Assembly: GCA_018372555.1 (NCBI GenBank)
Contig: JAHAIU010000062.1
Span: 1 to 14,561 of the forward strand
DNA length: 14,561 nucleotides
Direction of reading: 5' to 3'
Source of the DNA: Clostridium sp.
GTDB lineage: Bacteria; Bacillota; Clostridia; Clostridiales; Clostridiaceae
The position numbers and the translations under genes are program-made. The notes beneath the pieces are model-generated. The model was not told where the DNA came from, ran no database searches, and saw only the letters and a list, made by a program, of their open reading frames with translations. Positions within the stretch are counted from its first letter, which is position 1. The number at the start of each line of letters is the position of its first letter. Positions 1 to 7,699 of the stretch are shown here, in pieces.

Positions 1-12
1 TCGCCTCCACCA
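1..12 (+). ncRNA. ssrA: 3' end of tmRNA (ssrA), partial; tRNA-Ala is the alternative
   Basis: The first 12 bases read TCGCCTCCACCA. Bases 2-8 fit the 3' strand of a tRNA-like acceptor stem, base 9 is an A discriminator and 10-12 are an encoded CCA. The 5' partner strand would begin GGGGGCG, which gives a G-U pair at the third position. That pair and an A discriminator are the alanine identity elements shared by tmRNA and tRNA-Ala. Clostridial and Bacillus tmRNA genes, as I remember them, start GGGG(G/A)CG and end in CTCCACCA, so tmRNA is preferred. An intrinsic terminator starts five bases later, so this is the last gene of its unit. Only the 3' end is in the window, so the choice between tmRNA and tRNA-Ala cannot be settled here. 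Confidence 0.6.
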
Positions 13-16
13 TGAA

Positions 17-57
17 ACCCACGAAAATCATTTTATTGGATTTTCGTGGGTCTATTT
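17..57 (+). terminator. Intrinsic terminator after the tmRNA/tRNA 3' end
   Basis: A perfect 13-bp stem pairs ACCCACGAAAATC (17-29) with GATTTTCGTGGGT (39-51) around a 9-base loop, followed by CTATTTATGTTTTT. It lies directly behind the encoded CCA end, as expected for the terminator of that RNA gene. Confidence 0.85.
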
Positions 58-86
58 ATGTTTTTGAAGAAAATTAAAGGGTGTAA

Positions 87-122
87 CTATTAAAAAAACG
101 CATTAATTGGATTTTTTAATAG
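87..122. repeat. AT-rich 11-bp inverted repeat
   Basis: CTATTAAAAAA (87-97) pairs perfectly with TTTTTTAATAG (112-122) across a 14-base loop. The A run on one side and T run on the other could make a weak bidirectional terminator, but the pairing is mostly A-T and the role is uncertain. Confidence 0.45.
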
Positions 123-234
123 CTAAATATTATTTTATGTTATGATATTTTATAAAATTTTATGTGTGTTGTGCTATTTTTTAGCCACTTATAAAACTGT
201 TTTATATTATAATTGTGTTCTGAAACATTTATGT

Positions 235-287
235 ATAGATCCTTGCTATTATTTTTTTGTGAGAAATTAATTATAACAAGGATCTAT
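235..287. repeat. 11-bp inverted repeat with 31-base loop downstream of the AraC-type gene
   Basis: ATAGATCCTTG (235-245) pairs perfectly with CAAGGATCTAT (277-287). Three further pairs inside (247-249 with 273-275) are possible after one mismatch. It lies about 35 bases past the stop of the leftward regulator, so it could end that transcript. No clean U tract follows on the minus strand, and the loop is long for a terminator. Confidence 0.45.
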
Positions 288-321
288 CATAAATATTTTT
301 GATTTTATTTACATTGTAAAA

Positions 322-1338
322 TTATTTGGGAGTTTTTGAAATATTATAGTAGTTTTTCTTCCTATAATTATTAGGAGATATCTTATAATATTCTTCAAAT
401 TTCTTATAGAAAAAGCTTTGATTTGTAATTCCTACTTTTTCAGCTATTTTTTGAATAGATAAATTAGTATTTTTCAAATATGAGCAGGCTATATTCAAAC
501 GTTGTGTTAATTTTATTTCATTGAAAGTTTTTCCAGTTTTTTTCTTAATCAAATAAGATATATATTTAGGATGATATCCAAATGTTTTGGCTATATCATC
601 AATATTGCAATCAGAATAATTTTTCTCAATATAATGTAGGATGTCCATTAATATTTTTGAACTATCATCAGATATCTGTATTAATTGATTTCCTGATCTT
701 GTATGATAAATACGAAGTAATTCTATAAATATAATTACAATGTATGATTTTATAATTTCTTTACTATAAATATTATTATCATAATATTCCATTAAAAGAC
801 TAGTGAATAGCTCTATTATTTTTGGGGATTTTTCTGTTTGAAAAATTAGATAATGATTATGATTTTCTTTACTTGATAGAGAATTTATAATAAAGCTTGC
901 CATAACACTTTGCTCACCAATACGATTAATTAAACTATCTGAGAAAAAATCATTACTCATACTAATATTAATTACAATATCATTTTCACCGGTCTTCATT
1001 TTTGCACGTACTACATCTTTATCAAAAATACAAACATCTCCTTCATGTAAAGTTATATACTCATCATTAATAAGATAAGTACATTCACCTGAATATATGT
1101 AGTTCATATTAATATTTGAATGGATATAAAATGGGACAAATGTATATCTAGAATCTTTTCTAATTAAGATTTCTTTCTCAGTCAGTTTATCTAAACTAAA
1201 GCAAAATACTTCTTTTCCATCAATTATCTTAGTTTTCATGTGTTTATAATCTGGAGATATACTGCCTGGATTATCTAAATAATATTGCTCACGTTCTGTG
1301 TTTTGTTTTAATAACTTATTTAATTCATCTGTATTCAT
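322..1338 (-). CDS. AraC/XylS-family transcriptional regulator
   Basis: This 338-residue protein has the typical two-part layout of an AraC-type sugar regulator. Residues about 40-140 form a cupin-like sensor domain (stretch around YSGECTYLINDEYITLHEGD). Residues about 228-328 form the double helix-turn-helix domain: the first HTH is near 245-266 (IDDIAKTFGYHPKYISYLIKK) and the second near 293-315 (LSIQKIAEKVGITNQSFFYKKF), ending in the usual SPNNYR-type tail. The start at 1338 has GGAGG seven bases upstream. It is transcribed away from the PTS/glycosidase genes, which it probably activates when their glycoside or a derivative is present; that role is inferred from position. The exact ligand is not visible. 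The 14-base segment carrying its ribosome binding site is duplicated, creating a tiny upstream frame (separate entry). Confidence 0.93.
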   Translation of the reverse strand: MNTDELNKLLKQNTEREQYYLDNPGSISPDYKHMKTKIIDGKEVFCFSLDKLTEKEILIRKDSRYTFVPFYIHSNINMNYIYSGECTYLINDEYITLHEGDVCIFDKDVVRAKMKTGENDIVINISMSNDFFSDSLINRIGEQSVMASFIINSLSSKENHNHYLIFQTEKSPKIIELFTSLLMEYYDNNIYSKEIIKSYIVIIFIELLRIYHTRSGNQLIQISDDSSKILMDILHYIEKNYSDCNIDDIAKTFGYHPKYISYLIKKKTGKTFNEIKLTQRLNIACSYLKNTNLSIQKIAEKVGITNQSFFYKKFEEYYKISPNNYRKKNYYNISKTPK

Positions 1339-1352
1339 AATTTATCCTCCAT
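1335..1352 (-). CDS. Putative 5-codon upstream ORF overlapping the araC-type start
   Basis: On the minus strand ATG at 1352 opens a frame MEDKL and stops with the TGA at 1337-1335, so its stop overlaps the regulator start as ATGA. It has its own GGAGG (1364-1360) with a 7-base gap. It arose because the segment at 1337-1350 is repeated exactly at 1351-1364. It might couple or tune translation of the regulator; it may equally be a silent by-product of the duplication. Confidence 0.35.
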   Translation of the reverse strand: MEDKL

Positions 1353-1364
1353 AATTTATCCTCC
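1337..1364. repeat. Tandem 14-bp duplication of the ribosome-binding segment
   Basis: ATAATTTATCCTCC occurs at 1337-1350 and again at 1351-1364 with no spacer. On the minus strand each copy supplies GGAGG followed seven bases later by an ATG. The copy nearer the gene gives the regulator start, the distal copy gives the small upstream frame. Confidence 0.9.
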
Positions 1365-1389
1365 ATAAATTAATCTCCAATTAATTTAT

Positions 1390-1419
1390 AGTATATATTA
1401 CTTTTTGTTAGTATGTAAA
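1390..1419 (-). promoter_or_regulatory. Predicted promoter of the AraC-type gene
   Basis: On the minus strand TTTACA (-35, 1419-1414) is followed after 18 bases by TATACT (-10, 1395-1390). This would start the transcript about 45 bases before the regulator start, leaving room for both copies of the ribosome binding site. Confidence 0.45.
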
Positions 1420-1432
1420 CAATTTTATGACA

Positions 1433-1461
1433 TTGTTGTACTATATAAAAGCCTATATAAT
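1433..1461 (+). promoter_or_regulatory. Predicted promoter of the PTS/glycosidase operon
   Basis: TATAAT (1456-1461) is a perfect -10. TTGTTG (1433-1438) stands 17 bases upstream as a weak -35, as expected for an activator-dependent promoter. The leader to the EIIBC start is about 75 bases and shows no obvious BglG/LicT-type antiterminator site. Confidence 0.5.
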
Positions 1462-1490
1462 GAACTTGTAAATAGAAATTTGATTATATA

Positions 1491-1513
1491 AAAAATAAAT
1501 AGCTATTATTTTT
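1491..1513. repeat. AT-rich near-palindrome in the operon leader
   Basis: AAAAATA(A)ATAGCTATTATTTTT is almost perfectly self-complementary around AGCT, with one extra A on the left side. It sits between the predicted promoter and the EIIBC ribosome binding site. It could be an operator or a small RNA hairpin, or just an A/T accident. Confidence 0.3.
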
Positions 1514-1543
1514 GCTTATAATTAATTCAAGGGGGAAAAGAAT

Positions 1544-2929
1544 ATGAATTATAAGAACTTATCTAAAGAAATCCTACAGAACATTGGTGGATCTGATAAT
1601 ATAAAAAGTTATACGCACTGTGCAACAAGGCTACGTTTTAATTTGATTGATGAAAATAAATTTGACCAAGATGTTTTAAAGAAAATTAATGGTGTAATGG
1701 GGACTGTAATAAGTGGAGGGCAATGCCAAGTAATAATTGGTACTGATGTATCACATGTTTTTGATGAGTTGAAACTGCTATTGGCTGATGTCAAGATGGA
1801 TGAAGTTTCAGAAGAGGTAATAGATGAAGATAAGTCTAAGTTTTCAAAAGTATTAGATACTATTTCAGGAATATTTACACCGATTTTACCTGCTATAACA
1901 GGTGCCGCAATGATAAAAGTAATTATTATATTACTAACTATGAGTGGAGTATTATCAAAGGATACTCAAACATATCAAATATTGACTTTTGTTGGTGACA
2001 CTCCTTTTTATTTTTTACCAATTATGCTTTCATATTCAGCTGCAGTTAAATTTAGAATGAATCCAATGATGGGTATGCTACTTGGATTAATGTTAATTCA
2101 TCCAACATACACAAATATGGTATCTGCAGGGGAAGAAGTTAAATTATTTGGACTCCTACATGTAACATTAGCAACATATACATCAACAGTTATTCCAGTG
2201 ATTCTTGTTGTATGGGTAGGATCATATGTTGAAAAATTTGCAGATAAAGTTTCACCTAAAGCAATTCGTTTCTTCTTAAAACCAACAATTACATTATTAA
2301 TTATGATACCATTGGCATTCTGTGTTGTTGGACCACTTGGAACAATAGCTGGTAAAGGATTAGAATCTGTATTAAATGTAATACAGACACAAATTCCATG
2401 GGCTCTACCAATTATATTTGGTATTTTAGCCCCAATAGTTATTATGTTTGGTATGCATTATGTAGTAACAATTCCATTAGTTATGACTGCTATTAGTGTA
2501 AATGGTTTTGATATGCTTGGATCAGGATTCTTAGTTGCAAATATGGGGCAAGCAGGAGCAGCTTTAGCTATAGCATTACTAGCTAAGAATACAGATTTTA
2601 AAGCAATGTCTGCATCAAGTGGACTTACAGCATTATTAGGTGTTACTGAGCCTGCAATGTATGGAGTAAATCTAAAATTAAAGAAACCTTTTGTTGCTGC
2701 ATTAATAGGTGGTGGAATAGGCGGAATAATCTGTGGAATAGGTGGAGTAAAACGTATTGTTTTTGGACCAACAGGATTAACAACAATCCCAATTTTTATC
2801 GACCCTAACAATTCTATGAATATAGTATATGCAGTTATTGCTGTAATAGTAAGTTTCGTTATAGCATTTGCTATAAGTTATTATTTAGCTAAAAAAGATA
2901 ATAAACTAATGAAAGAGATAGGTGAATAG
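1544..2929 (+). CDS. PTS transporter subunit EIIBC, glucose/beta-glucoside superfamily
   Basis: This 461-residue membrane protein imports a sugar or glycoside and phosphorylates it on entry. Residues 1 to about 80 are an EIIB domain with the active-site cysteine C26 in SYTHCATRLRF. After a short acidic linker, residues about 105-455 are the EIIC channel with around ten hydrophobic segments and the family signature GVTEPAMYGVN at 366-376. Beta-glucoside permeases such as BglP often carry a fused C-terminal EIIA (about 610-630 residues). Here that domain is missing and is supplied by a separate gene at 8559. GGGGG at 1531-1535 is its ribosome binding site. The gene ends two bases before the GH1 gene, so the pair is co-translated. 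The companion enzymes favour a beta-glucoside substrate, which is inference; sucrose and trehalose permeases share this architecture. Confidence 0.93.
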   Translation: MNYKNLSKEILQNIGGSDNIKSYTHCATRLRFNLIDENKFDQDVLKKINGVMGTVISGGQCQVIIGTDVSHVFDELKLLLADVKMDEVSEEVIDEDKSKFSKVLDTISGIFTPILPAITGAAMIKVIIILLTMSGVLSKDTQTYQILTFVGDTPFYFLPIMLSYSAAVKFRMNPMMGMLLGLMLIHPTYTNMVSAGEEVKLFGLLHVTLATYTSTVIPVILVVWVGSYVEKFADKVSPKAIRFFLKPTITLLIMIPLAFCVVGPLGTIAGKGLESVLNVIQTQIPWALPIIFGILAPIVIMFGMHYVVTIPLVMTAISVNGFDMLGSGFLVANMGQAGAALAIALLAKNTDFKAMSASSGLTALLGVTEPAMYGVNLKLKKPFVAALIGGGIGGIICGIGGVKRIVFGPTGLTTIPIFIDPNNSMNIVYAVIAVIVSFVIAFAISYYLAKKDNKLMKEIGE

Positions 2930-2931
2930 AT

Positions 2932-4386
2932 ATGAGTAAATTTCCAAAAGATTTTTTATGGGGAGGTGCAATAGCTGCATCTCAAGCTGATGGTGCTTAT
3001 TTAGAAGGAGGAAAAGGACTTGATACTCAAGATTTAAGATACTTTGATGCATCATGGGATAAAGAAAAAAGAACTGAAAATAGAAATATAAATATGACAA
3101 CAGAAAGATTTAATGAAGCATTAGTTGCAAAAGATATTACAAATTATCCTTTTAGATGGGGAATAGATTTTTATAACAAATACAAAGAGGATTTAGCTTT
3201 ATTTGAAGAATTAAGATTAAAAATATTTAGAACTTCTATTAACTGGGCAAGAATTTTTCCAAATGGAGACGATGAGACACCAAATGAAGAAGGATTGCAA
3301 TACTATATTGATTTATTTGATGAATGTCATAAAAGAGGAATTAAGGTATTTGCAACAATCTTGCATTATAATATACCAGTTAATTTAGTAACTAAATATG
3401 GTGGATGGAAAAATAGAAAGTTAGTTGATTTTTACTTAAAATACGCAACAACATTATTTAAGAGAATAGGTAATAGAGTTGATTACTGGCTACCATTTAA
3501 TGAAATAAACTGTGCAAAATTTAATCCATACAATGGATGTTGTCTTATTAAAGATCAAGAAGAAGATTATGAATCTGCAATCTTCCAATGTTTACATCAT
3601 CAATTTATAGCTAATGCTTTAACAATAAAGGCCGCACATGAAATTTTACCAGGTTCAAAAGTTGGTGGAATGATAGCAAGATTTACAACTTATCCTGCTA
3701 CATGTAAACCAGCAGATGTAATGCAGGCTATTCTTGATGAAAATTATAAAAACTATTTTTATACTGATGTAATGGCTAGAGGTAAATATCCATCATATAC
3801 TCAAAGAATGTTTGAAGAAAGTAATATTAAAATTGTAAAAGAAGATGGCGATGATGAAATATTAAAGAATAATACTGTGGATTTCATAGCATTTAGTTAC
3901 TATATGTCTATGGTTGCTACAACAGATGAAAATTATGAAAAGTCTAGTGGTAATTTAGTTTCAGGAAACAAGAATCCATATTTAAAAGCAAGTGACTGGG
4001 GGTGGCAGATTGATCCAGAGGGATTACGTATTTCACTTAATGATATGTATGACAGATATCAGCTTCCAATATTTATTGCTGAAAATGGGCTAGGTGCTTA
4101 TGATACATTAGAGGATGGACAGGTACATGATAATTATCGTATTGATTATCTAAGACAGCATATTGAACAAATGGGGGAAGCAATTAAAGATGGTGTTGAC
4201 TTAATTGGATATACTATGTGGGGAATAATTGATATTGTATCTTGTGGAACTATAGAAATGAGTAAGCGTTATGGAGTAATCTATGTAGATAGAGATGAAG
4301 AAGGTAAAGGAAGTAATAAACGATACAGGAAAGACTCTTTCTATTGGTATAAAAAGTGCATAGAATCAGATGGGCAAGAACTTTAA
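2932..4386 (+). CDS. GH1 6-phospho-beta-glucosidase
   Basis: This 484-residue cytosolic enzyme is expected to split the phosphorylated beta-glucoside delivered by the PTS into glucose 6-phosphate and aglycone or sugar. The acid/base is E191 in the motif FNEIN and the nucleophile E384 in FIAENG. The C-terminal segment KRYGVIYVDRD (446-455) with downstream KRYRKDSFYWYK matches the phosphate-binding end of 6-phospho-glycosidases. Length fits the family. It starts two bases after EIIBC with its ribosome binding site inside that gene. Some usually conserved positions differ: the N-terminal signature reads SQADGA where NQxEGA is common, and the strand usually written HFEMP reads HYNIP (145-149). 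These point to a divergent subfamily, possibly with a changed substrate. A 6-phospho-beta-galactosidase is less likely. Confidence 0.9.
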   Translation: MSKFPKDFLWGGAIAASQADGAYLEGGKGLDTQDLRYFDASWDKEKRTENRNINMTTERFNEALVAKDITNYPFRWGIDFYNKYKEDLALFEELRLKIFRTSINWARIFPNGDDETPNEEGLQYYIDLFDECHKRGIKVFATILHYNIPVNLVTKYGGWKNRKLVDFYLKYATTLFKRIGNRVDYWLPFNEINCAKFNPYNGCCLIKDQEEDYESAIFQCLHHQFIANALTIKAAHEILPGSKVGGMIARFTTYPATCKPADVMQAILDENYKNYFYTDVMARGKYPSYTQRMFEESNIKIVKEDGDDEILKNNTVDFIAFSYYMSMVATTDENYEKSSGNLVSGNKNPYLKASDWGWQIDPEGLRISLNDMYDRYQLPIFIAENGLGAYDTLEDGQVHDNYRIDYLRQHIEQMGEAIKDGVDLIGYTMWGIIDIVSCGTIEMSKRYGVIYVDRDEEGKGSNKRYRKDSFYWYKKCIESDGQEL

Positions 4387-4414
4387 GAAATTTAATATGT
4401 AATTTATAATAAAA

Positions 4415-4460
4415 GAACTAGTATGTTACTTAAGTATTATAATCAGGTAACATACTGTTC
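4415..4460 (+). repeat. Intercistronic hairpin between GH1 and GH78 genes
   Basis: AGTATGTTAC (4420-4429) pairs perfectly with GTAACATACT (4447-4456) across a 17-base loop. After one bulged T (4419) the stem extends by GAAC (4415-4418) with GTTC (4457-4460). No U tract follows, so it is unlikely to be a full terminator. It may be an mRNA processing or stabilising structure, or an operator, that separates expression of GH78 from the upstream pair. Confidence 0.55.
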
Positions 4461-4531
4461 AGTTATTAGCGTATTATATTTTAGCTACTGATTAAATAAA
4501 TGTTTAACTAACTTTTAAGGGGGATATCAGT

Positions 4532-7500
4532 ATGAAAAATAAATTAAAGAGAATGATAAGTATAATGATTAGTATGTTACTTGCATTAATCATGCTTCAA
4601 GCCAATGTAAACAATTTTTCTAATGATAGAAGTATAGAAATCAAAAATTTGAAGGTTGAATATAGCATGAATCCTATTGGTATAGATTGTAAAAAACCAC
4701 GTTTTAGTTGGAATATGGAGTCAAAAATAAGAGGAGAAAAGCAGACTTATTATCAAATTTTAGTTTCTAAAAGGGCAAAAAATTTGACTCTTGAAAAAGC
4801 AGAAATATGGAATAGTGGAAAAGTTAAATCAGATAAGTCTGTAGGAATAGAATATTCAGGTAAAGCATTAGAACCTTGTACAAAATATTATTGGAAAGTT
4901 ATTGTATGGGATAATAATAACAATGTTATTGAATCTTCAGGGAGTGAGTTTTTTGAAACTGGCCTTATGAGTACAGACGGAGTGACTAGATGGGACGGAG
5001 CTAAATGGATAAGTATAGATAGTGATACTCAAAATCTTTGCGCGCCAATGATAAGAAAAGAAAGTAAATTAACTGGAAAAGTAAGAAGTGCTAGATTATA
5101 TATGTCATCTTTAGGTGTATATGATGCATATGTTAATGGTAAAAAATTAGGTGCAGTAAATGAAGATGGAAGTATAACAGAAGAACTATTAAATCCAGGA
5201 TGGACAAACTATGATAAGACTATAAATTATATGACATATAATATTACTGACTATATAAAAAATGATGATAATTTAACATTAGGAGTTATTCTTGGTAATG
5301 GATGGTATAATGGAAGAATTTCAGAAGGAAGTACATATTATTCAGAAGAAGGAAATGAATTGGCTTTATTAGCTAAGATTGTAGTTACATATGAGGATAA
5401 TTCTAAAGATATAATTATAACCAACACTGAATCAGGCTGGAAGGCAACAAATGATGGACCAGTAATAAGTAATGATATTTATGATGGCGAAGAATATGAT
5501 GCAAGAAAAGAAATGGATGGCTGGTCAAAGTCAGGATTTGATGATTCTAAATGGAATGATGTAAAGGAACACAACTATAAAATTGATTATCCAGAAGCCA
5601 AAGTTGTTGGATATAGTGGAAATAGAGTACAAATTATCGATGAACTAACACAAATTCCTAAATCTATTACAGTATATGATGACATTATTAATGAAGATTC
5701 AAGTAAAAATGCAAGAGGAAAAATAAAAGTAGATACTGCTAGAAGCATAGAAGGTCAATCAAAGGTAGAAGATACTACAACTACTTTAAAATATGGTGAA
5801 ACAGCAGTTTATGACCTAGGACAAAATATTGTGGGTGTTCCATATTTTGAAGTTAAGGGTGAATCAGGTACTCAAGTTAAGCTTCATCTGGGTGAAATAT
5901 TAAATGATGATAGTGAAGGGGCAGATGGACCAAAGGGTACAGTTTATTTTGCTAATCTTCGTACAGCAAAGCAAAGTAGTTTATATACTTTAAAGGGTGA
6001 TAAGGATTGGGAAATTCGCCAAGATTCATTAACTTATTATGGTTTTAGATATATTGAGGTTACAGTACTTACACCAGGAGCAACAGTTGAACTTAAAAAT
6101 ATTAAAGGAAAAGTTGCTTCTTCGTCTATAGATCAAACGGGGAATATTGAAACATCGAATAAGGACATAAATAAATTAGCAGAAAATATCATGTGGGGAC
6201 AAAGAGGAAATTATTTCTGGATTCCAACAGATTGTCCACAAAGAGATGAGCGTTTAGGATGGACGGGAGATACACAATTATTTGCTAATACAGCAATGTA
6301 TAATGCTGATTCTGTAAAATTTTTAGAAAACTATATGGATATAATAGTTGATTCTCAAGAAATATATGGTTTAGATAGTGCAACATTTACATCAACAGCA
6401 CCTGGTGGTAAGACAGTTAATTTTGCAAGTTTTCCACTTAGAGGTGAAGGTCCAAAAGGACAATCTGGATGGGCTGATGTTGGTATAATACTTCCTTGGA
6501 CAGTTTGGCAAATGACAGGAGATACAGCTATCATTGAAAAGAATTATGATGCTATGACTAAATACATGGATTGGATTTATTCAGAAACAGGTGAAAGTTA
6601 TGAAGGCCCAGGAAGTATTGGAGACTGGCTTGCTTTTCAAGGGACTAGCAATCAATTTATGAGTCATGTTTATTATGCATATGATGCTAAATTAATGGCT
6701 CAAATGGCAAATAGTATTGGAAAGAATAGCGATTATAAGAAATATACTGATACGTTTGATAACATAAAAAAATCATTTATAAAGAAATATATTACTTATG
6801 ATGAAAATGGAAAAATTATAGTTAAATCATCTCTTATAGCACCAGGATATGATTTGTTTGAAATTAAGAACTTGGGTGGTCCAAAAGAAGATAATAGTCA
6901 AGCTGCATTATTATGGATATTAAAGCTTGAATTATATGAAAATGATTCACAAAAAGAAGAGCTAACTAATCTATTAATTAATAATATTAGAAATAGTGAT
7001 GAATATAAAGCGGAAAATCCAAATAGTACGCGTGTGAATTATGATGAAAATACTCTTTCGGTTGGATTTTTGGGTATAAATGTTATAGCACCAGTGCTAA
7101 CTGATATTGGGCATCCAGAAGTTTCATATGATATTTTATTACAAGATAGTATGCCATCGTGGCTATATTCAGTAAAAAATGGATCTACTACTATATGGGA
7201 GAGATGGAACTCTTATTCTAGTGAAGATGGATTTGGTGATGTAAGTATGAATTCATTCAACCACTATTCTTATGGAGCTATTGGAGAATGGATGTATAAA
7301 TATATGGCTGGAATATCAAATGATTCTGAAAAACCAGGATTTAAACATATTATTTTAAAACCAACTATAGATAATGAGAATAGAATAACACAGGTTAAAG
7401 CTTCTTATGACTCTGTATATGGAACTATCACTAGTGAATGGAAAAATGAAGATGGTAAATTTACTTACAAGGTTAAAGTTCCAGCAAATACAACAGCAAC

Positions 7501-7660
7501 AATATACATTCCAACTGACTCATCAGAAAACGTAAAAGAAAGCGGAAAAAGTATATCAAATAGTGATGAAATTAAATTTATAGAATATAAAAATGGAAAT
7601 GCTATATATAAAATTACGTCTGGTAGTTATGAATTTACTTCAGATTTAAAAGTAGGATAG
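4532..7660 (+). CDS. Secreted GH78 alpha-L-rhamnosidase
   Basis: This 1042-residue inverting glycosidase removes terminal alpha-L-rhamnose from plant glycosides or polysaccharides. Residues 1-25 look like a signal peptide (basic start KNKLKRM, then a hydrophobic run). The N-terminal beta domain begins with the family pattern LKVEYSMNPIGID and PRFSWNM. Further beta domains precede the (alpha/alpha)6 catalytic barrel. The barrel carries DCPQRDERLGWTGD at 567-580, with E573 as predicted general acid, and TTIWERW, with E890 as predicted general base. A C-terminal beta domain finishes it. Its start follows AAGGGGGAT. It is the only clearly exported enzyme of the locus, so it should act outside the cell before PTS uptake. 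No sortase motif or wall-binding repeat was seen, so it is probably released or lipid-free. The in-context substrate (rutinoside-type glucosides) is inference. Confidence 0.92.
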   Translation: MKNKLKRMISIMISMLLALIMLQANVNNFSNDRSIEIKNLKVEYSMNPIGIDCKKPRFSWNMESKIRGEKQTYYQILVSKRAKNLTLEKAEIWNSGKVKSDKSVGIEYSGKALEPCTKYYWKVIVWDNNNNVIESSGSEFFETGLMSTDGVTRWDGAKWISIDSDTQNLCAPMIRKESKLTGKVRSARLYMSSLGVYDAYVNGKKLGAVNEDGSITEELLNPGWTNYDKTINYMTYNITDYIKNDDNLTLGVILGNGWYNGRISEGSTYYSEEGNELALLAKIVVTYEDNSKDIIITNTESGWKATNDGPVISNDIYDGEEYDARKEMDGWSKSGFDDSKWNDVKEHNYKIDYPEAKVVGYSGNRVQIIDELTQIPKSITVYDDIINEDSSKNARGKIKVDTARSIEGQSKVEDTTTTLKYGETAVYDLGQNIVGVPYFEVKGESGTQVKLHLGEILNDDSEGADGPKGTVYFANLRTAKQSSLYTLKGDKDWEIRQDSLTYYGFRYIEVTVLTPGATVELKNIKGKVASSSIDQTGNIETSNKDINKLAENIMWGQRGNYFWIPTDCPQRDERLGWTGDTQLFANTAMYNADSVKFLENYMDIIVDSQEIYGLDSATFTSTAPGGKTVNFASFPLRGEGPKGQSGWADVGIILPWTVWQMTGDTAIIEKNYDAMTKYMDWIYSETGESYEGPGSIGDWLAFQGTSNQFMSHVYYAYDAKLMAQMANSIGKNSDYKKYTDTFDNIKKSFIKKYITYDENGKIIVKSSLIAPGYDLFEIKNLGGPKEDNSQAALLWILKLELYENDSQKEELTNLLINNIRNSDEYKAENPNSTRVNYDENTLSVGFLGINVIAPVLTDIGHPEVSYDILLQDSMPSWLYSVKNGSTTIWERWNSYSSEDGFGDVSMNSFNHYSYGAIGEWMYKYMAGISNDSEKPGFKHIILKPTIDNENRITQVKASYDSVYGTITSEWKNEDGKFTYKVKVPANTTATIYIPTDSSENVKESGKSISNSDEIKFIEYKNGNAIYKITSGSYEFTSDLKVG

Positions 7661-7699
7661 GATTTGTTTAAATGAGTATACATTATTGGAGGGACTGTT

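Larger units (their letters stand above)
60..321. other. Non-coding AT-rich region with two inverted repeats
   Basis: No plausible coding frame with a ribosome binding site is seen on either strand. The stretch separates the rightward RNA gene from the leftward araC-type gene, whose transcript would run into it. It holds two inverted repeats, at 87-122 and 235-287, listed separately. One or both may terminate or protect the araC-type mRNA. Confidence 0.6.

Noticed and set aside
1462..1543. Antiterminator (BglG/LicT-type) leader before the PTS gene
   Set aside because: No RAT-like element overlapping a terminator is visible. The AraC-type regulator is the likelier control.
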